Origin: Macrosoma leucophasiata
Lineage: Eukaryota; Arthropoda; Insecta; Lepidoptera; Hedylidae
DNA: 64,000 bases
Assembly (NCBI GenBank): GCA_036365455.1
Contig: JAWQUS010000007.1
Coordinates: forward strand, 16,694,001-16,758,000
Direction: 5' to 3'
Shown: positions 10,939 through 20,685 of the stretch, in pieces
Position numbering within the stretch: position 1 is the first letter of the stretch
Layout: each line of letters starts with the position of its first letter
Notes under the pieces: generated by a model
Database searches by the model: none
The model's input: the letters and a program-made list of their open reading frames with translations, nothing else
What the model was told of the DNA's origin: nothing
Program-made: the position numbers and the translations under genes

Positions 10939-11530
10939 CTTATCTCGCTCTTATACTTATACTTAAATGACGACATAATATTTTGGGCCAAAAATTTAAT
11001 GTATGGCTTTTGTAATTTCATTTCAATGTGTCTAGTTGAGAAAACCTATAAATACACTATGAAACGATACCGCCCACAAGACATCATAAATCACTGCTAA
11101 TACTTGAGAGCGATACGAAGGACCTGAAGGTACCCGAATTATAAACACCGTCGAGATTTGCACGGCGACCTATTTGTTATAATTACTGTCAAAGTAAACA
11201 AAATGTAACGAACCATTTAACACTGTCATTCTAAATTACCTTCGCAACAATTCAAATATATATAATAGACATAGATTGTTTTGAAGAAACTGTAAATTTA
11301 TCTAACACCTGCTGTCCTACGTTAAATTAGCCAAGCTATTGCAATCAACATAAACGTGTTATAAAGAAATGAATACAAATCAGTTGATCAACTTTTATTC
11401 AATTGCCATCTGTTACATGGGCCAAAACGTAACCGGCGAATCGTGTTTGCGTGTATGCTTGAATGCATGCATTTACCTCTGCCTTCGGGGATTACAGGCG
11501 TAATTAAATTACGTTAGTGTGAATTATATT
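10939..11530. other. Mostly unique; short repeat fragment at 11450-11512
   Basis: The fragment GAATGCATGCATTTACCTCT plus CTTCGGGGATTACAGGCG recurs near 53457-53500 and in part near 59672-59692, so it is a small dispersed repeat. The 65-codon ORF at 10903-11100 is not recognisable. Confidence 0.35.
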
Positions 11531-11702
11531 GTTTTTTTTTATTATGACGAAGAGAAATAAGCAATGGATTCACATGGATGGAAAATAAATACTGCAGCCT
11601 ATCGACATCTAGACAAAATTCGGAGGTCAGAAAGCAGATGCTTGCTATGCACCTGACTTCTGTCTTCCTTTCAGGTGTGATTGAGGCCTAAAATGTTATT
11701 TG
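11531..11702 (-). repeat. SINE-X copy, strongly diverged
   Basis: T-run at 11532-11540, then weak matches to the tail half (TACTGCAGCCTATCGACATC, GAGGTCAGAAAGCAGATGC, TTGAGGCCTAAAATGTTATT). The head is missing. It is one of the oldest copies here. Confidence 0.5.
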
Positions 11703-12239
11703 ACAGACAGACTGGGTAATGTGCACCACGCCTACGCCCTTGAACTCGAATTCTCTCGAAAAACCCATAATTTGAACTGTTAAAATGAAAATAATTAAAA
11801 AGTTAATTATAAATGAATTCTTCGTCAGGTATTCGAAAAAGGCACACATCCATTTTAATATCGATCGAAGATACCAGAGAAATATGTCCTTTGACTAAGA
11901 ACAAAAGCACAAATTACATTAAATAACTCAAAAGCTACTACAAAAGAGATGAGTTTACATCTTAGAGTAATTAAAAAATACTCTGTGAATCGCTGGTGCA
12001 ATGAAGATAATGTGCTAGTATACACAGGCGAAGCGAGCGGAATGTCTCTGGTTAATTGAATTTTACAAGATTGGAAAATTGTAGTAAAACTTTCTATAAT
12101 ATCAACCTTCTACGAACATAAAGTAGCTATATTAATTATCCATTGAGTATAATTTCTCCAATCTTTATTCCAGCAGGGCAGATTTCCAAAAACCGTGATG
12201 AAACATGTTTTTCTCTCCACGAATACAAACATAAATTAC
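11703..12239. other. No gene seen; AT-rich
   Basis: Contains a CAGACAGACTGG phrase near 11704 and otherwise unique sequence. Confidence 0.25.
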
Positions 12240-12760
12240 ACGGAGACCCTTACAAGCGTTAGATATTCAAACGTCCGAATAGAACAGTGGCAATAAAGGC
12301 CGAAGCAATCGCTCGCCTGCTTAGCACAATACTCTGTGACTCCATTCGCTGCTCACTGTTCTCCCTGATCGCCGTGGAACGAGTGCAATTTCCCGCGTTC
12401 CGTATCGCGACGTACAAAAATTGCTTTTCTGAACGTGAAAATATAGAGAAAAAAAAACGCTCATGCCATGCAAATTTTTGTAAAGTCATTCGAAGGCGTG
12501 CGTTTGTATTTCTCGGGTAAGGGTAAGAGGGTAAAGAAGGCGAACAATTGTCGTCGCGAGGAATTTCTTTATTTTGTGAGAGGGATATTGCACGTCGGGT
12601 GCAGACTCGCAGCTGCCGCCAGAGCATAAGCGTTGTTTACCGGGACGGCTGGCAATCGGCAATACGCCCGCATTGGACGACCTTATGCGCTGTTGCATCG
12701 ATGCCCACCCTTCATTACGCCGATTACGATTAACACAAACGTCTTTGGACACTGTCAGCC
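12240..12760. other. GC-richer island with open frames on both strands
   Basis: Four ORFs of 61-122 codons overlap on both strands (longest 12259-12627 minus). None shows a domain, a signal peptide or splice context, and simultaneous openness on both strands is typical of GC-richer non-coding DNA. Its contrast with the flanks and lack of repeats suggest a regulatory or conserved non-coding island, which is an inference. Confidence 0.25.
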
Positions 12761-13384
12761 ATTATGCTGAAACGTCACTCAGTTTCAAGTTGGACTAGAA
12801 CTCTTCTCACTACAAAACATGTTGAAATAACAGAGATAGCAAGGAATTTGAAAATTATATTAAATTGATTTTGGTATTTTGTTTTATTTCGGTTTGGGGT
12901 TTCGGTGTTTATGAATCAAATTATAAAAAGCGAATGCTGTAATGAACAGTTTCTACGCCAGTGAGTAGGCGAATGTCGTCTCGTCTCAGGTCAAGGCTCA
13001 TTTCGCTCGTAAATATAAATAAATAGGATTCCGTCTGTATCTCATTGCCGATGCTTATCATATTTTATGTTTTCGTAAACTAGGAGCAAATGTCGCTGTA
13101 ATTGGAGCATTCGTTTTATAGCGTAGTACCTTGGATGCTACACAATTGGGTTTTACTTTCTTGGTCGGTTAGTCGGTGAATGCGTGCGTGCTATCAAGAT
13201 TTTAATGGAAAGTTAAATTGATATTAACTTCTTTGATTGTTTAATTGCCCATGGAAAATAAAATGAATTAAATTTCAATTTGCAGTTTCTTTTGAATTAA
13301 AGTACTGACTTGAAGAAACTTGAAATCTATAAATAATTTAGAATTTTATATTTATGTACCTATTCTCTCTGCCATTAAGCAGAA
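12761..13384. other. No gene seen
   Basis: AT-rich unique sequence; nothing supported. Confidence 0.25.
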
Positions 13385-13436
13385 CAAAGATGTCAATGTT
13401 TTCAGTTCTGAGGAACTGAAAACATTGACATCTTTG
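13385..13436. repeat. Perfect 24-bp inverted repeat, 4-nt loop
   Basis: Arms 13385-13408 and 13413-13436 are exact reverse complements around the loop TGAG. The arm begins CAAAGATGTCAATGTTTTCA. A perfect stem of this length in AT-rich DNA is unlikely by chance. It is too short to hold a gene, so a fold-back element or a templated inversion is more likely than a microRNA. Confidence 0.85.
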
Positions 13437-13462
13437 GTTTTATATTATATCCCAAGCTGTTA

Positions 13463-13495
13463 TGCTCCTGTGCCGGAAACGACGGCACAGGAGCA
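13463..13495. repeat. Perfect 13-bp inverted repeat, 7-nt loop
   Basis: Arms TGCTCCTGTGCCG (13463-13475) and its complement (13483-13495) flank GAAACGA. It stands only 26 bases after the 24-bp hairpin and 2 bases before element H. Confidence 0.8.
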
Positions 13496-13497
13496 CT

Positions 13498-13665
13498 GGT
13501 CTCTATTACACAGACATCAATCTGTGACGTGTATTTACACGTGCACCTGTGTGCGTAGCACGTAGAAAATACCAACCGTCGCCCATAAGAGGGGAGGAGG
13601 TTTGGTGATGCGGGGAATCTGTCGGGACGTCGAAGTGTCCATTCTATACGTAGTATTATTACATA
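13498..13665 (+). mobile_element. Element H, copy 1
   Basis: This block of about 165 bp recurs inverted at 29919-30094. Order: GGTCTCTATTACA, a GACGTGTATTTACACGTGCA palindrome, GAAAATACCAACCGTCGCCC, GATGCGGGGAA, GGGACGTCGAAGTGTCCATT, and ACGTAGTATTATTACAT. It ends by running into a family F element at 13668, losing the last bases (ATTCTCTG) seen in the other copy. Non-coding. Its class is unknown to me. Confidence 0.6.
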
Positions 13666-13667
13666 CT

Positions 13668-13800
13668 AGCTGGCCCGGCGAACTTTGTATCGCTTTATAA
13701 AGTAAAGATAAAAAATACTCTACAGTTTTAGCGAAGAAAACAAACAGCAATTGATTTTTGAATATTGCCTGGCCTGTCCAATTTCGGTAATACACCAATG
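13668..13800 (-). repeat. Family F element, short copy
   Basis: Family F is defined here by ACTAGCTGGCCCGGCGAACT at one end and AACAGCAATTGATTTTT at the other. The longer copies are at 26265-26513, 30727-30967 and 45860-46110. Only the two ends are well kept in this copy. Non-coding. Confidence 0.5.
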
Positions 13801-13879
13801 ACATTTATTAAAAATGCTAGGTGTACATACGTCATAATAGCGCCCCTTGATATTTGAATTTATAAAATTATTGATTTTA

Positions 13880-13998
13880 TTTCACGAATTATCAAAAAAT
13901 ACGAATTTTGCGGATACATGTTCTCGACTCATAATAATTAATTTTACGATCTTTAATTGTAAATAGGTTTCGATCGAGTCTACCGTAGATCTGTGGCA
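13880..13998 (+). repeat. Dispersed repeat shared with 57577-57690
   Basis: GAATTTTGCGGATACATGTT, TCTCGACTCATAATAAT, GATCTTTAATTGTAAATAGG and TTTCGATCGAGTCTACCGTA are closely matched at 57590-57685. About 110 bp, non-coding, no recognised family. Confidence 0.6.
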
Positions 13999-14062
13999 GA
14001 TATGACATGTAATGTCTGTGCTTAGGTTCATAATGGCAGATGTGACGACGACGTGTGTGTTT

Positions 14063-14355
14063 ACTGGTGGTAGAGCTCCTGTCACGGAGCTCGCTGGCGT
14101 AGGCACCACCGCATTACCTAATTACTTACTTACTTGCCGCTAAATGGTAGTGTTCAGCACTATCGTGTTCCGGTCAAGTGGGAATGTACGGCCCTGTAAT
14201 TTCCGGCACAGAGGCATAACACCTTAGACCTCAGGAGTGGCAACGCATCTGCATTTTGACCTCTGGTCATTGTGTGAGTGTCTATAGGCTGCAGTCATCA
14301 CTTAACATCAATGTGAGCTGCACGCTTGTTTGCCACTTTTATATCATAAAAAAAA
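14063..14355 (+). repeat. SINE-X, nearly full length with A-tail
   Basis: It starts ACTGGTGGTAGAGCTCCTGT, contains the head hairpin, GCACCACCGCATTACCTAAT, TAAATGGTAGTGTTCAGCAC, GGCCCTGTAATTTCCGGCAC, CAGGAGTGGCAACGCATCTG and TTAACATCAATGTGAGCTGC, and ends in an eight-A run. This is a good reference copy for the family. No internal B-box matching a tRNA was found, so the origin of its head is unclear. Confidence 0.8.
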
Positions 14356-14390
14356 TGTGAATAATTGAATATTAACGTTTTTAACCACTA

Positions 14391-14530
14391 ATGCCACCAA
14401 CACTACCACCACCATCACCACCATCGTCACCACTACCACCATCACCACCACCATTGTCACCGCTACCACCTCTACCACCTCTACCACCACCACCAACGCC
14501 ATTTACGCCACCACCAACACCTCCCCCCTT
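14391..14530 (+). repeat. (CCA/CAC)n microsatellite
   Basis: Imperfect ACC-type trinucleotide repeats. They translate as a proline-rich 65-codon ORF, which is a repeat artefact. Confidence 0.85.
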
Positions 14531-14905
14531 GAACTCCTTAATATTTTCATTTTCTTATTTTTTGTTGTTTTTAATTTTGTCGTTATAGCGCCGGCAACAG
14601 GAATACAATATTTGTGATTTTTTTTGTTTTCTAGCTATCACTGCTATCTTATGAGATACAGCCTGGTGACAGATAGACAGACGGACGGACGGACAGACAG
14701 ACAGACATCGGAGGATAAGTGATAGGGCCCGTTTTTACCTTTTAGTTACGGAAGCCTAAAAAAGATAGAAGATAGAGAATATAATTTTAAAATATTCGAT
14801 AATAATATATGATTCTTTAAATTATCGTAACTTTTTTATTTCTGAACCGATTTACATGAAACAAACAGTAAATGTTAAGTGAAACTTACCACAATATATA
14901 TGTAA
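14530..14905 (+). repeat. Family G element with (GACG)n/(CAGA)n tract, copy 2
   Basis: Colinear with 2570-2945: CATTTTCATTTTCTTATTTT, TACAGCCTGGTGACAGATAG, GACGGACGG/CAGA tract (14665-14707), GGGCCCGTTTTTACC, ATGATTCTTTAAATT, and TGTTAAGTGAAACTTACCAC. The microsatellite just upstream abuts its start. Non-coding. Confidence 0.6.
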
Positions 14906-15420
14906 AAATTGAAAATCGGATAAGTCATTTCTAAAATTATTAATTAATAATTATTGTTCGGTATCGATCTAGTAACATCCCCTGGTATTTATTTTTTCAA
15001 TATTTTTAATGTACAGAATTTACACTTCTACAGTTTTATTATAAGTATAGATTCTCTGCTACCATTTAGGACAAGTAGTTCAGGTAATGCGGTGAAGCTT
15101 ATGACGTCAGTATGTCTGATTTAATTTGGCGTAATTCATGTCCAAAAGTCACTGCACTATAACTTTAATCAAAATACCTCCCAAAATTTTAATTCGAAAT
15201 TTATTTAATTATATTTTTCCCTAATTTAATTTCTAAAGTTGTGCGAATGTCAGGTATATTTTTATGATAGCAGACTAAACATTTATCTTTTGATCTCTTA
15301 ATTCATTTAAACTATGCAATTATGTCAGACTCTGACGAGTCCTAATTTAGTAGGACTAAACAAATTCTTGTACTTCAGTTCTCATTACAAAATAAACTAT
15401 ATCTAGAGTCTCGTTTTCAG
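14906..15420. other. No gene seen; AT-rich
   Basis: Unique sequence up to a pyrimidine-rich stretch, TCTCGTTTTCAG, that could act as a splice acceptor for the next entry. Confidence 0.25.
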
Positions 15421-15459
15421 GTTGCGTCGCCGGCTTGTGCCCAGATAATTTGCGAAAAG
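15421..15459 (+). CDS. Candidate 39-bp microexon
   Basis: The 39 bases are preceded by CTCGTTTTCAG (acceptor-like) and followed by GTAAGACTCG directly after GAAAAG (donor-like). Length is divisible by three. Read with two leading bases it gives CVAGLCPDNLRK, with symmetric phase 1-1 and two cysteines, as in exons of cysteine-rich extracellular repeats. Read from the first base it gives VASPACAQIICEK. The third frame has a stop. The segment is GC-richer than its flanks. No other exon of such a gene was found within the window, so a false positive is quite possible. Confidence 0.3.
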
Positions 15460-16379
15460 GTAAGACTCGTAAGCATCTATTTGTATTCAGAGCCATGAGA
15501 ACTTCTCGTTCCAACCATGGTTTCCCGATGCATTACCAACCTTATCCAATATTAACTGGATTACCTTCTTCAAGAATACATGTTCTTTTTAGTGTTTTAT
15601 TTTAGTTTCTGTTGCTTTAAATATTAAGTGCATTTTTAGTGTTGTACATTGGTGTGGTGCATGTGATTATGTTAAAGCTTTTGCTTCGTAATTTTACAAT
15701 CGTGAAGCTTAGATGATCTGATTAGGATAATGTGTTGATGATAAGTAATATCTGAAGCGTCACATTTTTATAAGTTTACTTCAAAATGTCTGCATTATTT
15801 TGTAACATAGTTTTATAATCGAGGAAGTCATTTTTTGACCAAAGTAAACCTATATATTTTTTTTGACGTCCTCGATTAATCTTTAGTATAAGATAATCAT
15901 TAATTGGAAATGAAAAGTCCACGTTAGATACTACCTTAACACACAAGAACTGTGCTAACTATATCTACATAGTATGTTATAAAGATAGGAAAAACCAGAC
16001 AACTGCTTTTAATGAACTACTTAGTTCAACTTTAAGCTGGTCCTAATTGAAAAAATTGTCAGATAGTTCAATTATCGAAGAAGACACAGGGTATATAATA
16101 TAACATTACGCTATGAATTGTACGAGCCGATCATCAATGAACATTTTTGCAAAAATGAGTAAAAGTATTTTTTATGAAAACACAGCTAGTATTATATCTT
16201 TGTTACGTTTATCATAGTTTTTGAGTGACTTCATTAATTCAATAATATCTCCAAGATTGCGCCTTAATAAACACAATAATTCGTAAAACCATGAAAAAGT
16301 CGTAAAAATATCCACGAAACGGATATTATTGTTTCGTATTGGTTAAGAATTTCTATCTCAAAAATGTGAATATTCCCTT
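15460..16379. other. No gene seen; AT-rich
   Basis: Unique AT-rich sequence. If the microexon is real, this is intron. Confidence 0.25.
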
Positions 16380-16640
16380 TTGGCCGGAGTTTACGATTCT
16401 CATCGGGCTTGCCTTCATCTTCCTATTTTGTGCTGGAATAGCCCTAATAACATGCCACAACTCATTCTGATTTATACCGTCTCGTTATAATTGTGCGCTT
16501 CGTTGGCTGCCGCTATTGCCCGCTGTTGCAATTTTCATGCAACCGATTCGCGAGAATGGATTTATTCTTTCGCCCAATTTGATCTTAATTTTTTGTCGCG
16601 CCACTACTTACCGGATGGGTAAGTGTGAAGAGTCAGATAT
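16380..16640. other. GC-richer unique island
   Basis: Higher GC and CG content than its surroundings, no repeats elsewhere in the window, no ORF of note. Possibly conserved non-coding DNA. Confidence 0.2.
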
Positions 16641-16794
16641 GATTGACAATGATTACAACTGGGTTTTATGGGCATATTACCGTCTTTTATAACAGTCTTA
16701 TTTTAATCTAGGTAACCTTAACAGGTTCCCTACCCCATGAATCACATGTGAGTATTTGCATTATTTAAACTGTGTTTAAAATAGAACAGGGAAT

Positions 16795-17052
16795 TGGTTA
16801 ACTTTATTAACGCTTTCAAATAATCTAACGCTTTCAAATAATCTAACGCTTTCAAATAATCTAACGCTTTCAAATAATCTAACGCTTTCAAATAATCTTG
16901 CGTTGTAAATGTCAAGACTCTACCTTAAACAGATTGGACTGTAATCCATCTGTAGGTACAAACTATAAATACATCTTAGTTCTCTTCTTTATACACGAAA
17001 TCTACACGCCCTATTTCAGCTTTCTGGAACCATTAGTTCCGGCCGTGCGTTG
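16795..17052 (+). repeat. Diverged duplicate of the 17311-17498 segment
   Basis: In order, TTAACGCTTTCAAATAATC, TTGTAAATGTCAAGACTC, GATTGGACTGTAATCCATCT, CTCTTCTTTATACACGAAAT, TTTCTGGAACCATTAG and GGCCGTGCGTTG match 17311-17498 (and 18861-19048) with moderate divergence. So this locus had been duplicated before the recent 1,550-bp event. Confidence 0.65.
16808..16897 (+). repeat. Five-copy 18-bp minisatellite
   Basis: The unit TAACGCTTTCAAATAATC is repeated five times without change. The related segments at 17311 and 18861 have only one such unit, so the expansion is specific to this copy. Confidence 0.9.
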
Positions 17053-17309
17053 ACTGGTTACCACCAGCTCCAGTGACGGAGCACTATACTTGCCGCTAAA
17101 TGGTAGTGTTCAGCACTATCGTGTTCCGGTCAGGTGGTAATGTACGGCCCTGTAATTTCCGGCAAAGAGACATAATCTTAGGCCTGAGAAGTGGTAACGC
17201 ATCTGCATTTTTGCCTCTAGTCTTTGTGTGGGTGTCTATAGGCTGCAGTCATCATTTAACATCAATGTGAATTGCATACTTGTTTGCCACTTTCAAGTCA
17301 TAGAAACAA
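17053..17309 (+). repeat. SINE-X, left partner of the tandem duplication
   Basis: The head is rearranged (ACTGGTTACCACCAGCTCCA), and the body carries the distinguishing text CCGGCAAAGAGACATAATCT instead of the usual CACAGAGGCATAACACC. The tail is TTCAAGTCATAGAAACAAG. That diagnostic text reappears in the junction copy at 18550-18859. Confidence 0.75.
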
Positions 17310-18365
17310 GGTTAATTAACGCTTTCAAAGAATCTTACGTTGTAAATGTCAAAACTTCTACCTTCCATGGATTGGACTGTAATCCATCTGTAACATCTAC
17401 AAATAGGTACATCTTAAGTTCTCTTCTTTGTCCACGAAATCTACATGACTTATTACAGATTTCTGGAACCATTACTGCCGGCCGTACGTTGTCTGTATGA
17501 CATTAAACGCAATATATTTCACTAACATTTTACATACACCCAATAATCCATGAATGAAACCAGTATAAGTGGCTAGTGTAGATGTAAAATTAAGTGGCTT
17601 ACACATTAAATCAGCTCGGGCTCTCTCCAACTATGTTAATGGGCTCGGAAATGGTGCGAAGGACGTCTTAAAATACTTTACCTATTTATTGCGATATGAG
17701 TCATAGTGTTTTGAACACGAAGTTTATGTATATGACTCATTTTCCATGGGTTATCCATAAATTGTCTATCATATTTTCTTTCAAATTCAAATGCTCAGTT
17801 TGTATATTTGTATGTTAATAAGTCTCTTAAGTCTTTGTGTTACAATTTACCTAACCTGTGGTACAATTAATCCGACTAGTTGGGTAAATTGTACCGAAGG
17901 AAAGCCTTCAGGGAAACGCATATTGAGTGAAATGAGTATGATGTTGACGTTGCGGTATATGTTAAATGAGATTCAAAACTATGTGAATCAAGATAAAGAA
18001 CTTATTTAAATAAATATCAAAAAATGATATTTTGAAAAAACTGAAAAGTGTTAACAATATGTCCGACTCTCCCCTACGAGTCATATACCTATATTTTCAT
18101 CATGAGCAATAATTCATTGCTAAATTTTCAATATGACACCGCAGACTACTTAATAACACTAATATTAATACCTAGAGGGTGTTCAACAAATTTCAAACGT
18201 TTTCATGCAAATATTGTCCTAAACAGATAAAATTCAATGAAAACGTATAAAACACAACATAAAAACTACAGACATCACATTGTATTGTGGTTTATCTGTC
18301 TGTCCAACAGTCTACAAAGCAGTTAGTTTTATAAAAATAAGCGACATCATCTCTGTATTAATGAA

Positions 18366-18549
18366 CTGGCGACCCGCCCCGGCTTCGCGCGGGTAGCATT
18401 TACTATATTGTGGATCGCGCCCGACTTTATTGACGAAAACCGTGATATCTCGGTATATGGATTAATATATTATACCTACATATGAACATTTTTCAGAAAA
18501 CCCTCTTTCCAACATTTTAAACAGCAACAAAATCCGTTCACAACTTTTT
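18366..18549 (+). repeat. GC-hairpin element (CCCGCCCCGGCTTCGC type), truncated
   Basis: GCGACCCGCCCCGGCTTCGC followed by GCGGGTAGCATT can form a short GC hairpin. The same start is seen at 60770. Such sequences are common in moths and have been linked to non-autonomous Helitron-like elements; that assignment is from memory. It is repeated in unit B at 19916-20099. Confidence 0.55.
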
Positions 18550-18859
18550 ACTGGTGGTAGAGCTGCAGCGACGGAGCTCGCGGGCGTAGGCACCACCGCA
18601 TTACCATTAGGTAATGCGGTGGTGCGATATTTGGCCGCTATACCGCTAAATGGTAGTGTTCAGCACTATCGTGTTCCGGTCAGGTGGTAATGTACGGCCC
18701 TGTAATTTCCGGCAAAGAGACATAATCTTAGGCCTGAGAAGTGGTAACGCATCTGCATTTTTGCCTCTAGTCTTTGTGTGGGTGTCTATAGGCTGCAGTC
18801 ATCATTTAACATCAATGTGAATTGCATACTTGTTTGCCACTTTCAAGTCATAGAAACAA
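18550..18859 (+). repeat. Chimeric SINE-X at the duplication junction
   Basis: Its head half (ACTGGTGGTAGAGCTGCAGC and the palindrome after it) is identical to that of the copy at 20100. Its tail half (CCGGCAAAGAGACATAATCT onward) is identical to the copy at 17053. The switch falls in the tract common to all three, CCGCTAAATGGTAGTGTTCA and onward, about 56 bases. This is the product expected from unequal crossing-over between the two parental copies. Confidence 0.85.
18590..18625. repeat. Perfect 16-bp palindrome next to the break tract
   Basis: Arms GCACCACCGCATTACC (18590-18605) and its complement (18610-18625) flank ATTA. Other SINE-X copies have only the left arm, so the right arm is an inverted duplication in this lineage. 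The second occurrence is at 20140-20175. Confidence 0.9.
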
Positions 18860-20192
18860 GGTTAATTAACGCTTTCAAAGAATCTTACGTTGTAAATGTC
18901 AAAACTTCTACCTTCCATGGATTGGACTGTAATCCATCTGTAACATCTACAAATAGGTACATCTTAAGTTCTCTTCTTTGTCCACGAAATCTACATGACT
19001 TATTACAGATTTCTGGAACCATTACTGCCGGCCGTACGTTGTCTGTATGACATTAAACGCAATATATTTCACTAACATTTTACATACACCCAATAATCCA
19101 TGAATGAAACCAGTATAAGTGGCTAGTGTAGATGTAAAATTAAGTGGCTTACACATTAAATCAGCTCGGGCTCTCTCCAACTATGTTAATGGGCTCGGAA
19201 ATGGTGCGAAGGACGTCTTAAAATACTTTACCTATTTATTGCGATATGAGTCATAGTGTTTTGAACACGAAGTTTATGTATATGACTCATTTTCCATGGG
19301 TTATCCATAAATTGTCTATCATATTTTCTTTCAAATTCAAATGCTCAGTTTGTATATTTGTATGTTAATAAGTCTCTTAAGTCTTTGTGTTACAATTTAC
19401 CTAACCTGTGGTACAATTAATCCGACTAGTTGGGTAAATTGTACCGAAGGAAAGCCTTCAGGGAAACGCATATTGAGTGAAATGAGTATGATGTTGACGT
19501 TGCGGTATATGTTAAATGAGATTCAAAACTATGTGAATCAAGATAAAGAACTTATTTAAATAAATATCAAAAAATGATATTTTGAAAAAACTGAAAAGTG
19601 TTAACAATATGTCCGACTCTCCCCTACGAGTCATATACCTATATTTTCATCATGAGCAATAATTCATTGCTAAATTTTCAATATGACACCGCAGACTACT
19701 TAATAACACTAATATTAATACCTAGAGGGTGTTCAACAAATTTCAAACGTTTTCATGCAAATATTGTCCTAAACAGATAAAATTCAATGAAAACGTATAA
19801 AACACAACATAAAAACTACAGACATCACATTGTATTGTGGTTTATCTGTCTGTCCAACAGTCTACAAAGCAGTTAGTTTTATAAAAATAAGCGACATCAT
19901 CTCTGTATTAATGAACTGGCGACCCGCCCCGGCTTCGCGCGGGTAGCATTTACTATATTGTGGATCGCGCCCGACTTTATTGACGAAAACCGTGATATCT
20001 CGGTATATGGATTAATATATTATACCTACATATGAACATTTTTCAGAAAACCCTCTTTCCAACATTTTAAACAGCAACAAAATCCGTTCACAACTTTTTA
20101 CTGGTGGTAGAGCTGCAGCGACGGAGCTCGCGGGCGTAGGCACCACCGCATTACCATTAGGTAATGCGGTGGTGCGATATTTGGCCGCTATA
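18643..20192 (+). repeat. 1,550-bp tandem repeat unit B
   Basis: Copy of unit A at offset 1,550, no mismatch found by eye. Identity means either a very recent duplication, ongoing homogenisation, or an assembly error that laid two reads of one region in series. Non-coding apart from chance ORFs. Confidence 0.95.
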
Positions 20193-20413
20193 CCGCTAAA
20201 TGGTAGTGTTCAGCACTATCGTGTTCCGGTCAGGTGGTAATGTACGGCTTGTAATTTCCGGCACAGAGGCATAACACCTTAGGCCTCAGGAGTGGCAACG
20301 CATCTATCTGCATTTTGACCTCTCGTCATTGTGTCGGTGTCTATAAGCTGCAGTCATCACTTAACATCAATGTGAACTGCATGCTCTATTGCCACTTTTA
20401 TGACATAAAAAAA
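20100..20413 (+). repeat. SINE-X with A-tail, right partner of the duplication
   Basis: Head and palindrome as in the junction copy, but after TGTACGG it diverges (CTTGTAATTTCCGGCACAGA) and carries the standard family text, ending with an A-run near 20407-20413. CATCTATCTGC at 20299 has a small internal repeat. Confidence 0.8.
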
Positions 20414-20685
20414 CAAGCTATATCATTAGGTAACCACGGTGATGTTCTCTCTCGTTTGCTTATTCATCTAATCTAAAGTCTGTATCTTTGTCTAATAAAT
20501 GAGAAAAAGCCTTCTAGGTATTTTGTTACAGAAATTCTTGGTAATTTTGTGTATATTTCATAATGTTTACCATCTTAAGCACTCTTCACGGGAATCGAGT
20601 GGTTTTTCTTGGAAGTACGGGGTATAATGTTTTATTAATCATTCGATACACAAACATAATCTCTTTATTAGTATTATATAATTAT
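20414..20685. other. No gene seen
   Basis: AT-rich unique sequence. Confidence 0.25.

Larger units (their letters stand above)
17093..18642 (+). repeat. 1,550-bp tandem repeat unit A
   Basis: The sequence from 17093 repeats from 18643 without any difference found by reading. The shared match runs on to about 20248, so the total identical span is roughly 1.6 kb. ORFs of 90, 72 and 60 codons recur at an exact offset of 1,550 but show no motif. The unit carries most of a SINE-X copy, unique sequence, an RC-type head at 18366, and the head of another SINE-X. Confidence 0.95.

Noticed and set aside
12259..12627. 122-codon minus-strand ORF as a gene
   Set aside because: Open frames exist on both strands across the same GC-richer DNA, with no domain or splice context.
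14391..14588. Proline-rich 65-codon ORF
   Set aside because: It is the translation of an ACC-type microsatellite running into a dispersed repeat; no start context or conserved domain.
16808..16897. Regular short repeats as a CRISPR array
   Set aside because: The 18-bp units are directly adjacent without spacers, and the genome is eukaryotic.
17228..19780. ORF trio (90, 72, 60 codons) occurring twice, suggesting a duplicated gene cluster
   Set aside because: The ORFs are copied only because the whole 1,550-bp unit is copied. They lack motifs, and the first overlaps SINE-X.
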